Assembly: GCA_002633025.1 (NCBI GenBank)
Contig: NMRB01001628.1
Location: forward strand, 39,119-103,118
Source: Notospermus geniculatus
Lineage: Eukaryota > Nemertea > Pilidiophora > Heteronemertea > Lineidae
Length of the DNA: 64,000 nt
Reading direction: 5' to 3'
The position numbers were made by a program, and so were the translations under genes. The notes beneath the pieces are model-generated. The model searched no databases. It was not told the origin of the DNA and saw only the letters and a program-made list of their open reading frames with translations. Below are positions 1 to 10,900 of the stretch, in pieces (the stretch's first letter is position 1; the number at the start of each line of letters is the position of its first letter).

Positions 1-700
1 CTATGCTGACACATAAGCGGCTATTACCCACCCACATTCTGGCCCTCAAATACCTTCAAAACCAGGGCCTACAGAAATTCTAAGCACCACCAATAACAGG
101 TGATTTTACTGTATATACGGCCTTATTAATATATGTACATGTACAGGGCCTTATTAATAATATGATAAAATTATCAAGACAGGGTACAGATTACAGACTA
201 AAGGCAGTCTTTTCTGTAATCTCTACTAGAAGGTGCCTGAGGAAACCCCGGTTGGGGTCGAAAATTTGCTAAATGCAGAGACGACTTATGTATTTTATCA
301 TTTTGTGTGTCGTTCTTTGTGCTTTATGTTGGATATCTGCATTAGTATAGGCCTAATATTACCGTAAAAGTCCCTCAAGAAACACCAGGCCTGACAAAAC
401 GCATGAAATAACAGCACTCTTTGAGACTTTACATGACTTTTTGGATTTAACACATGCAAAAAATCGAACCCAGACCTCAGTAGGCCAACTTCCTCGTAAC
501 CTCCACTACCCCAGCTGTGAACAACGGTACAAGCAAACAAATTGGCCTATGTCCCGATGTCATGTGGGTACGTACCGGTATGTGGCTTGGTGCATGTGGT
601 GACCTATTTTTAAAAACAATGACTGGGATATCTTTTTTCAGAACGGAGAAGGCTACAGACCAATATCCATTACTAAGGATGATTACTCTTTCGTTTCTGT
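1..700. other. Gene-free stretch with half of a hairpin repeat
   Basis: No credible exon is visible. Positions about 180-330 hold one arm of the dispersed GGGGTCGAAAA hairpin family described at 15256-15566, including the block CTGAGGA, a CCCC/GGGG stem and GAAA at 237-263. Confidence 0.5.
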
Positions 701-752
701 GTTTCGTTTCGTTTCGTTTCTGTTTCGTTTCGTTTCGTTTCGTTTCGTTTCT
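701..752. repeat. (GTTTC)n microsatellite
   Basis: About ten imperfect tandem copies of the 5-mer GTTTC are read directly. Any open frame through it is a repeat artefact. Confidence 0.9.
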
Positions 753-962
753 TGGTTTACAAACGCCCTATAAGTTACTAGTAACAGTAGCCACGTGTGC
801 GACATTTCCCCCGCGGGCTTCCCCCGTATACCCCATCACCCCCTTCATGCCACCCTGGACTTTTGCCCCCTGGTCATTACATGTATAGCTCGTTACTTTA
901 CCCGATAACTGCCATCCTGTGATTTTGGTAAGGAACTGAGGAATCAACTAGTTCTTCTCCAA

Positions 963-1597
963 GGGTCGGAGTAAAACATGGCGTATGGCGAATGGCGAAT
1001 GGCGTGTGGCGAATGGCGAATGGCGAGTCAGCCAAATAGAAAGCTAGCTTTTTACCATTTTTGAGACTGAGAAGTTATGCAAGCGTCAGGTACGGGACAA
1101 AAACATCTAACTGACCTCTCACCGATTATCCACCGTCAGGTGTGACCACTCATCTTGGCACACTGAAATAGTTTCTCATCTCCTAAAGAATGGCCCTAGA
1201 AAAAGTGCCCCTTTTTGCTGTGTAGGGTACCGGCATATCCGTTCTTTGCCAATTTTGGTTTTCTCGTGCTGATGCTAGTGCAGTCGCAGTAAATTGCACT
1301 GCAGACTAAGTTAATGAGGTACTCTGTAGCAGAACTCAATTCGGAACATCACGTCGTGCCTCATCAACATTCACGTTGGGGAATCCCCATATCTATTCGA
1401 TGTTTTGGTCATTGTTCAGTCAGTAGGCCCAACTGTGACACAGTAACACCGTCTGAGGCATCTTTTTTCATATATATCTAGTTCAATTTAGAAGACTAAG
1501 TTAACGGTAACTGAACCTGCAGTGCTGGCCATCCGCCATCCGCCATCCGCCATTCGCCACTCGCCATCCGCCATCCGCCAGGTTTTACTCCGACCCC
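963..1597. mobile_element. Non-autonomous TIR element with 8-bp TSD (hAT-like MITE)
   Basis: The ends are GGGTCGGAGTAAAAC on the left and its near-perfect complement GTTTTACTCCGACCCC on the right. Both sides are flanked by the direct repeat TTCTCCAA (955-962 and 1598-1605). Just inside each end, TGGCGAA-type 7-mers are tandemly repeated in mirrored orientation (about 978-1025 and 1528-1578). No coding frame is seen in the 635 bp. An 8-bp duplication is typical of hAT and P-type elements, so hAT-like is an inference. Confidence 0.8.
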
Positions 1598-1605
1598 TTC
1601 TCCAA

Positions 1606-1974
1606 TGCCATTAATTAGTTCCTAGTACAATAGTTTCAGATCCTACCGCCAGACGGATTAGATAGAAATCGGTCGCGCGGTAAGGTCGGAATCTAGTCGA
1701 TCGGATTCTGTGTCTTTCCAACTTGAGATTCAGTGGTCAGGGGCGGATACAGAAGGGGGACCTCGGCGACCAAAGATAACATTTTTTATCGCTAAACATA
1801 AAAAAAATCTCGCTGATAGCGTAGCACCCGCCGTGTCTCTGATGTAATCATCGTGAGACAAGCGTTGCATCGATGATTCGACGAAACTCTTTTGCATGTA
1901 TATCTCAAACGTTTACTTAAATAACTAGTGTGTCACGGATAACTTGATTTTTGCGCATTTTCATTTCCATTTAG
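1606..1974. other. Upstream flank of GPCR copy A with a solo MITE end
   Basis: Around 1738-1900 lies a diverged left end of the CAGGGGCGGATACAG element seen complete at 18071-18572. I see no first exon for GPCR copy A. The segment ends in a polypyrimidine run and the acceptor TTTAG at 1970-1974. Confidence 0.5.
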
Positions 1975-2034
1975 GTCTCTTTATTTCTTGACTAACGCCG
2001 GTGGTATCACGTCGGGTCTCGTGCTGGCCGAGAT
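1975..2034 (+). pseudogene. GPCR copy A, 5' half of TM3 exon, cut by transposon
   Basis: After the acceptor at 1973-1974, the frame reads through a TM3 segment ending in GLVLAE, matching the TM3 exons of copies B (16609) and D (23785). It stops in the middle of the codon after the glutamate, where the 10.5-kb transposon begins. The last five bases, GAGAT, are repeated on the other side of the transposon at 12503-12507, and the frame resumes there as MSVDRAIAVWAP. The exon therefore was continuous before insertion. Confidence 0.85.
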
Positions 2035-2124
2035 CACCCTGGGGAATCACCCACACATCGCGCAGAGGTTATCGCCGTGGCAATCCCACATCCAGAGTCG
2101 GGTTTTCCCACATCCAGAGGTAAA
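2035..2124 (+). repeat. Left terminal inverted repeat with two internal 13-bp motifs
   Basis: These 90 bp are the exact reverse complement of 12413-12502. Two direct copies of CCCACATCCAGAG lie at 2085-2097 and 2107-2119, 22 bp apart or about two helical turns. They are good candidates for binding sites of the element's own zinc-finger or nuclease protein (inference). The zinc-finger start codon follows immediately at 2125. Confidence 0.93.
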
Positions 2125-4667
2125 ATGGCTGCTTGTTCAGGAAACAGTAGTGGAGCCCCCGGGAATATTCAAAATTCGTCATCGTAAGTTAACTGGTTCT
2201 TTAATTCAACACTTCTATTCGGATCTGAAGAAGCCTGGCCATGATTTCTATTTCAAATACTTGGATAGTGTTTCTTTTTAGAAGCGAATGAAGTGGCCAA
2301 ACATGCATCTTTACCCAAAGAGAATGCTTGTCAGCAGGGTTTTGCCGATTATTTCGGTCCTTTGGGCTAAGGATCAATCGTCGCTTGATCTAGACTCTCT
2401 GTTACATTTGTACAGGCTATACTTTATCAGAAATGTTGATCAAATGGTCCGTACTGCAGCAAACGCCTTCGTTTTAAACAAAAATAATGGACCACCATAC
2501 CACAGAGGTGGCACCGCCATCTCCCAGAGTAGGCCTAGGCCAAGACCAAATGGGCCAAAACAGCATACCTTCACAACAGTAGGCCGACGTAATGAAGGCC
2601 GCCTAGTCAGCTAGTAGGGCCTAGGTAGCCTGACAACATCCCTGGCCAATGCTCTGGAATATTATGAGGCAAAGTTTTTGGTTCAAGCGAACATTAAGCA
2701 ACAAAACCATTTCGGATGGGTTCTGGAGAGCACTGAACAGTCATCATCATTGATTAGCCTAGCCCTAGGTCTATTAGGCCTATCGAAAGTGCTGTCATTT
2801 TTGTTGTCAATATGATATTTTTGGGCCATCTGAATTCAATCCAAGTCGCAAGTGGGGTCCAGGTGACTGATTTGGAGGTGGTTTATTGGTTTTGCATAGG
2901 CATTTTGCAGTATAAACAACAAATCATGTATGGAAGTAATGAAATTTATTATACAAAAATACGTCTTTGCTTTCAGTGGTGATGAGAAAAATGATGAACT
3001 GGTAATTGTATTACCTGAGGATGTACCGGTACATGATTTATCTGGTGTCAGCCTGTTGCTAGACTTGTCTGTGAACAGTATTCAGAGTGAGTGTGATGAC
3101 AACATTCCAGACCAACCGACCGACACCAATTCCTCTAACATGACAAATACTGATGATAACAATAATGACAGTACCGGTATTGGCCTGAATGAGACGAGTA
3201 CACAGAAGGTGGAAGATCGTTTGTCTTGCAGTGCCTGTGGAAAAATGTTCAAACGTTTGGACAACCTCAAACGCCATCAGCGAACCCATGATGGTACTCG
3301 TTTATCTTGTCCCATATGCGACAAGAACTTCCAGGATCGCTATGAATTAAAAACGTAAGGATTCATTATAATACAGTCCTCGAAAGAAGTTTCTGGAGAA
3401 GGCCATTGAATCGGTGTTCTTCATGTCTTTCCAGCACAGTGTCAAATACAATACAATATCAGCTACAGTTCTCACTTCACATGGATGAATGTTATCCTTA
3501 GGCACAGGTGGCTCTGTGCAGTAAGAACTATTGCTGATATTTTGCTGTATTTGCCAGTAGTTGTGAGACATGAAGGAAATTGATTCAAAAGCATGGCCCA
3601 AAAACTTCTTTCTGGTACTGTATCTCATAGTACTAGGCCTACTGCTAAAGGCTCTGCAGGCACATGTTATCGTGGTTATGTGTGAACAATTTTTCCACTT
3701 TTTGTCATTTGTCCAACATAATGCAATAAACATTTATCCCTAAAATGGACAAACCTGTACAAATTTTGCAGAGATGTGAACAATCATGCTTTCTTTGCAG
3801 ACATGAAGATCATACTCACAGGGGTCAGCGCTACAAATGTGCTGAATGTGGCCAAGGATACAAAAGCAGACGTGGCTTGCAGGACCACCTTAGTGCTGCT
3901 CACAATAAAGGTTTCAGGTATGGTTTCCTAAAAAGGCCATACTTCTTGGCTCACCTGTGAGCCTTTGTCGTACTGCTGAGACCATCGTCACATAAAAATC
4001 ATGAAGACATGCAATACACAGAGTAATATTGAGGAGCCTCTTGTAAAGTATTTTGTTCTCACAAAATGTCTACTGAAACTTTGTTGCCCTGGACGGCAGT
4101 ACAGTACTGTAATTCCCAGCCAAATCACACAGCTTCCTATCATTATTCCCTCGTTTGCTAAACCAAATCGTGAGATTATGTGACTGTACTTTCACAAAGT
4201 GCACCTAAGTTCACTATGATATTCAAGTCTATTCTCCTTGCAGCTTCAGATGCAAATACTGTGGTAAGGGTTACAACCACAAAGTGGACTTGCAGGTTCA
4301 CACAGACCGCCATGAGGGTATAAAACGTCATAAATGCCCAAAATGTGGGAAAGCATTCACCTTGGCTTCGGATCGCAACAGACATCACATCAGCTGTAGC
4401 AATCAATTCAGATACACATGTCCGAAGTGTGCCAAAACCTACAAGAATCTCCGCTACCTTCATGAACATGAACAGGCCAAGCATGGGAACCTGTCCTTCC
4501 AGTGTGAACAGTGTGGTAACATTTACCAACATAAATCCAGTCTGGCGAAACATGTGGTGAAAAAAACATCAAGGAAATTAGCTTTCTTCTTCGGTGAGTG
4601 TTACTCCCAGTCTTGTCGTGGGCAAAATTCTACTCTCATCTCTTCTATGGTGCTGTCGTACACCTAA
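2125..4667 (+). CDS. Transposon-borne C2H2 zinc-finger protein (four exons)
   Basis: The proposed exons are 2125-2183, 2977-3354, 3801-3917 and 4244-4667. All joins use GT-AG signals and phase 2 (donors GTAAGT, GTAAGG and GTATGG; acceptors TTTCAG, TTGCAG and TTGCAG). The start ATG is the first codon after the left TIR. The first ~115 residues are acidic and rich in D, N, S and T. Then come about six C2H2 fingers of the form CxxC-x12-H-x3-5-H, such as CSACGKMF and CPKCGKAF. One finger is cut by intron 2, and joining exons 2 and 3 supplies both missing histidines, which supports the model. The last finger (CEQCGNIY) lacks a clear second histidine. The frame simply reads to the stop at 4667, so the 3' end is uncertain; an alternative terminal exon could start at 4944. 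Expected length is about 325 residues. A likely role is binding the TIR motifs (inference). Confidence 0.75.
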
Positions 4668-4939
4668 CACCCCTCGACTTGGTGCGTCTGGCTTAGAAAC
4701 GTCACCTCTTTTTGTTCGTCCCTTAGTGCGTTGCCTTTCTTTTGTGTCAAAGAAATGATCCCTGAAATGTAGAGAGTAATTCAGAACACTTGCAATATAT
4801 TATCTTACTCAAGCCATGCTTCAACAGCCCTACAAGCTGACCACTGAAACTGCTGCTGTATATGTCAGGCAGGATATCTGATTAAAGTAGCACACGTCCA
4901 AATACTAATTTCCGATTTTCAATTGAACTTACTTTATTT
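4668..4939. other. Convergent intergenic spacer inside the transposon
   Basis: This short stretch lies between the tails of the two convergent transposon genes. No further gene is visible. Confidence 0.6.
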
Positions 4940-7900
4940 TCAGACTTTCACCAATTTTCTCCAAACCACAAGGGAAGTTGACCTCTGCTCCAGATTCATC
5001 AGCACTACAAGTGGTTTCACCGGATAAGTGGGGTTTTTAGTTGTCCACATTGAGAAGGATCTGAAAAGAAATCGGTAGTGATGGTCAAAGTAATGATGAT
5101 GAATAGTAATCTGGGTTACTTGTCACGATAATAAAATTCGCCTGGTTCTGCTGGCCACCGTCAGATGGCGATTTGCCGTAGATGGAGGCCAGGCAGCAAC
5201 CATCTTTGTCCCAGGAATTCCTGGGAAAAGGGGTTGCCTCAGGATTATAGCTTCAGGAGTCAGACAATCAATACTTGATACAAACCTGGTGAAAAGAAGA
5301 AACATTTATGTCGAGCTTGTAATGTGACATCTCATCGGCAACTGCCTGGCCTCTGCCTACAATCACCATCTGATGGTGGCTAGCAGAACCAGGCAATAAT
5401 AAATAAGTGTGACTTTAAAAAAAATATTTAACATGTGATTTGTTAAAAATCTTCAATTGTTGCCTGTGATATGAAGATCATATGTAATCTATTTTTATTT
5501 TTGTTTTTGTTGTTTTATATCTAATTAAAAAGTTTAAGTTCAAGTTTACATTTTTTATCGTATTTAAATTTTTGAAGGAGTATGATTCCAAAATGTAAAT
5601 AAACGATGCTTCTATTCTATACAAATACCAGTAAAATGGTTTTTATCCTTCAACAGGGGTGGCAGCAGAGTAGCTGGTAGGTGGTGGCAGGATAGAAAAC
5701 TATATAATACTATTGGCAAAGATTTTTTTACATTTTGGGTCATCCTCCTTTTAAGTACAACACTTCATTATAAAATGTTGTTACCATTACCTTGAAGATG
5801 GATCACATCGATACTGCAGCAGTTTCGTGGCTGTTGACATGAGTCTTCCGATGTTTGCTCCCTTTGGACATCCCAACTTTGTGGGCTCCATTTCTGTGAG
5901 TTGGGAAAAAAACCCTTCAGCATCCTGGCTACCGACTGCACGCTGGTTATATGGCATTTGGCAAAGTTCATACATATACAGATGGGCGTCAACACTGCAC
6001 AGAAAGCCTTCGAACATGGTCGATGACATTCCTTTCACGTACATCCCAGGAGGAGGAAATGATTCGAAGTCTACTCCTTCCAAGAGGAACTCTTTCAATG
6101 CAAGACGATGCTGCACACGCTTCAGTGCTGGTACTCCTGGCTTGTCCTCAGCATCATACCAGTTTCGTATCAAACGGACAAAATGTGCTTCCCTTGAAAA
6201 TCCGAGTGATACCATTACTCTCTCAACATCTTCCGAGAATGTGCGCCGGGCAAATGCTCCACTTTGCCTATCAATCAAATCAAAGACTAGTGCCTTGCTC
6301 AGAACATCGGGATGCTTCTCCGCTACACTCTGCCAAGCCTCTTTCCTTATGGCGTAGCCACCAAGTCCATCTTTGCAAACCTTCACTCGTAAATTTACGA
6401 GAAGGTGGTGGCCATCCAGGACCTTGACCTCCAGTTGCTTCCTTGAACTGCTGTACTCAGGATGGTAGTACCAACTGACTCTACCATCAATTCCAACAAT
6501 CTCTGAACATTTAAAATCACCTTCCCACTCAGGAATTTTGACAGGGCACAGCACAGCGGTTGCTAGAACACTGTTCAAAACTGCCTTTGGATACTTGCTG
6601 CTGGCAAGAACTTTAATGGCACAATCACGAAGGGAACGCACAACTGATTTAACAGGTCTGGCTGGCTTGCCTACAACTGTTTGGTCTCCAAATTGTTCGC
6701 TAAGGAAGTTGACCTTTTCCCATTTAAGCCATGTTTTCTTGTGAGAAGCCTGGTGCAGAGGTGTAACCACAGTCATCATGACATCCAGTTCAGCAACATT
6801 CAGCTTGTTCAATGAGCCAGCAGACTGAAAACTGTCTCGGACACTCTGTAGAGTTGCGTTGACCCATTTTTTCTTTGGCTTTTCCCGTTCCAAACTTCGC
6901 CACCCTGTCAAAATCTCTGTGCAATAACTGTCTGGTAGATAAATTTTGGGAGGTGGTGGTGTCGATGATGATGATGGATGCGATGCAGTGACAGCTGGCA
7001 GATCCGGAAGGAAATCTTCATCTTCCAAATCCACTGGAGACGTCGAACTGGTATCGGTTGTCAATCCTACTTGTAGCTGTTCAGCCATGGTCTGACCAAC
7101 ACTTGTAGTGATACTTGCAGCAATTTCTGCTGTGTCAGCTTCATCAAGCACAGGGTCGGGGAGCCATCCTATGTCTGGGGTGGGAAGACCAGTAGGTTCT
7201 GGATCAGGGTCTGTAGTTTTCTTGGCCCAAAGTGACTTGTTCTCTGGCGTTCTAACGCATATCAGTCGGTCGTCTGTGCTGGAGACGGCTATGGCACCAC
7301 TGCTCAGCCTATCTACAATGACCTGTCCCTGCAGACTCTTTTGAGAATCAACGTCACCAATGCCCTTTAGGCGTTGAAGTATCACTGGCTTTGGTGTCGA
7401 TTTAGCCTCCCCCCACACATCTTTTTGGAGCTGAAGCCTTGTCAGTGGCTTACCGTCTGCATCCCTTGTCATTACCGCAGCCCACTGACCATCAAAAGAT
7501 ACGCATGGGACATAGACCTTCTTATCATGGCAAGACTGAAGCACTGTCTCGATCATCTTTCGCACTGCCCCAGTAGTCAGACTATATCCCTTAAGGCCAT
7601 AGGCAATGGGCAATGAATGAGGTACCTCCTTGTGCCAACTCCTGTTAACATCAGATAGCATGAAGGCCACAACCTCTGTACCTTTGATACGGCATATCTG
7701 GTAACATTCCTTCACGATCCCTGTGGCTTCATTGAGGACTTCCAATGCATCCACTGCTCTGTCAGGTTTCAACAACGGATGCTCCTGTTCATAATTCCAT
7801 GCAAAGATGTAAGGAGTAGCTGTGGCATTTACTGAGAGTTGACTTGTCTCCTCACACTTCACTGATGGTACCTCAGCTAGTAGCACCACATTCTTTTCCA

Positions 7901-10900
7901 AAAACTTTGGGAAGTATTCAGTCTTCAACAACTTCGAAGTCTTTGATGTTGCTGCAGGTCGGCGTGGACAGTCTTTTAGGTATATAGACTGTGCCTCTTG
8001 GAAAAGCACTTCAAACAACTGGCGGTCAAATTTCACCTCAAAGACTGTCGTACTTTGTGCCGAATATGATAGGTACAACAGCTTCTCAACACCCAGTGCA
8101 GCCATCTCTGATAACACTTGTGGGATGTACCTTTCTGGCATCTTGTAATGCACAGGGGTTGTAAAGTCATTCGGGTAAGGGCACTTAACTTCAATGGCAA
8201 CATCTGGAGGGCCAACATTGAGGTTTTTGGCGTCAAATCGGCGTAAAAACTACCATCAGGCGAGACAGCAATGAGTGGCTTGTCCCCAGCTTGTAATACA
8301 TAAACGCCCTCCTCACAATAGGCACGATGCGGGAAGTAAAGAGGAGCAATTCTACTGGCTAAGGTGGCTATAGCATGTGGCTCATTAGTAGTCCCATGGG
8401 CAAGGTACTTCTCCACCTGAGATGACCTTTGCTTTGGCGGCATTTTGCGGACTTTCTCATCGTAGTGTTGCTGTTGGTCCTTGAGAGTACTTCCTCCCAC
8501 TGCATTGTTGAGTGTACTTCCAGATACTGGGATAGGATCCCTTACAGCAAACCACTCAGGAGTCCTCTGCTTTATGTAAGCACTGTCCTTAAGACCAGCT
8601 GGTAGCTCTCCTGGTGATTTAAGTGCAATCATGTTGGGCTGAAAGTCTCGCTGAACACTGCTACCATCAACTACCAAATGCTCCGTACCGTACACCTGAC
8701 AGCCAACCACACATAGTTTTCTGATGCATTCCAATGCCTGCTGTATGGCTGAACTTATCCGGTAAAGCTGACACTGTATGCTACTGATGGCGAAAACATA
8801 CTTGGATGACCTCCAGTCATCTCCACCCAAGCTTTTGAACTTTTTCAGCCCAGCATCCTGTTTAATCTTCAGCTCTCGAAGATCCTTTATCCTGAGGGTC
8901 AAAGTGTTAATAACCACTTTGATTTTCTCCACAATTGGTACAGCAGTTGGAAAGTCTGTGAGATTTGTGCCATGCCTATCAAACAGGTTCACAACATCAT
9001 CAACATGACACAGATCCTCCTGAAGCCTGTCTAATCGTTGCTGCAAAGTTACATTGTCCTCGTGTCCAAACAGGTCGACATCCCCAGAGTCTTCGCTCAG
9101 ACCACTGGCAACCTTCTTTCCATCTACTGAAATAACATGAGGAACCCCGGCCTTTGAAGAAGCTACAGTATCAAGAGCACTGTCAATTATCCCTGGCTTC
9201 AAAGACTTGGGTAGGTCTGATGGTGCAGCCTTCCTCAGGACACTAACTTCAGGTACAGCAAAGTTGATTTCGCTCTCAGCCGGGTCATAAAATCCACGTT
9301 CAGTGTCCCCTGCAACAAGCTGACCAAGGTTTTTTGGTCCGGACATGAACCGCAAGAACTTTCCGTGGAATAAGCTATTGCCGCATTCCCAAAACTTGAT
9401 CGTACTTGACCAGTAAGTCATAGCAGTAGTAGATGACAGGCCATACCACCTTACTGTCTCCAACCACAGTAAAAATGCTATATTATCCAAAGGATATTGA
9501 TCGTCCTTGATTAGATGATGGAACATCATGTACTCGTGGAGAAGTCCCGCCTCTTTTAACTTCACTGCAACTACTGGCACCATTGACTTAAGCTCGTCCA
9601 CCAACCGGCTAGTTACATCATCCTCATCCTCCGTGTCTCGATCAGCAGAACCTGTAATAGATGAAAAAATAACTCAATTAAAGACACCATAACTTGACCA
9701 AATCATAGCGCTCAAGAGACGGTACCAGTGCCACCTGACCTCACGCCAATAACATTGGTGCCAGTGACATACGCAATGAATAAATTATGGCAGATACACA
9801 GGCGGTCAATGCTAGTGTACCACATCCCCTTTTGAATTTTTCAATGTATTAACAAAAATTCTGACATTTTAACAGGCCCAAAACATCTTACCAGCAGTAG
9901 TTTCCACAAACTCCTCTTGTTGCGCTTCAACTACAGGCAGCGATTCACCAAGCCCTGAAATCAGAGATAAGTTTTTTGGAAGCTTATGCAATAATTATCA
10001 ATTCCATGATGCTTTACTGGAATGACGACTAAAAAACCCTCCTAAAACTCGCAACGAATATTACAATTACATCACGGGTCTCACAAATCGGTTAAGTTCA
10101 ACTTCAATATTATGCTTCTTTTGCAGAATCCAACTCATTTGACCATGATTGTTATTGGATAATACTAGTCCTGGAGAAGCAGCAGTGCTAACATTTCTCT
10201 GCTCCAGAGTTCATGCAACTTACCAGGCTCTTCTACTTCAATGCTTATGTACTATCAGTTCAAAACCACGCGTATATTCTCGCGTGGTCTGCGTGATCGG
10301 TGTTCCCTATTAAAGACACCATAACTTGACCAAATCATAGCGCTCAAGAGACGGTACCAGTGCCGCCTGACCTCACGCCAATAACATTGGTGCCAGTGAC
10401 ATACGCAATGAATAAATTATGGCAGATACACAGGTGGTCAATGCTAGTGTACCACATCCCCTTTTGAATTTTTCAATGTATTAACAAAAATTCTGACATT
10501 TTAACAGGCCCAAAACATCTTACCAACAGTAGTTTCCACAAACTCCTCTTGTTGCGCTTCAACTACAGGCAGCGATTCACCAAGCCCTGAAATCAGAGAT
10601 AAGTTTTTTGGAAGCTTATGCAATAATTATCAATTCCATGGTGCTTTACTGGAATGACAACTAAAAAAACCCTCCTAAAACTCGCAACGAATATTACAAT
10701 TACATCAATCAGTTAAGTTCAACTTCAATATTATGCTTCTTTTGCAGAATCCAACTCATTTGACCATGATTGTTTTTGGATAATACTAGTCCTGGAGAAG
10801 CAGCAGTGCTAACATTTCTCTGCTCCAGAGTTCATGCAACTTACCAGGCTCTTCTACTTCAATGCTTCCGAGCATGTCTGGATCAGATGTGGTGGTTTCC

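Noticed and set aside
4944-5030. Possible terminal exon of the zinc-finger gene after the acceptor at 4943
   Set aside because: It overlaps the minus-strand last exon of the YqaJ gene, which has better frame support, and it would not complete the last zinc finger.
5827-7616. Open frames of 60-176 residues on the plus strand
   Set aside because: They lie antisense to the large exon of the YqaJ gene and have no family-like motifs; they are shadows.
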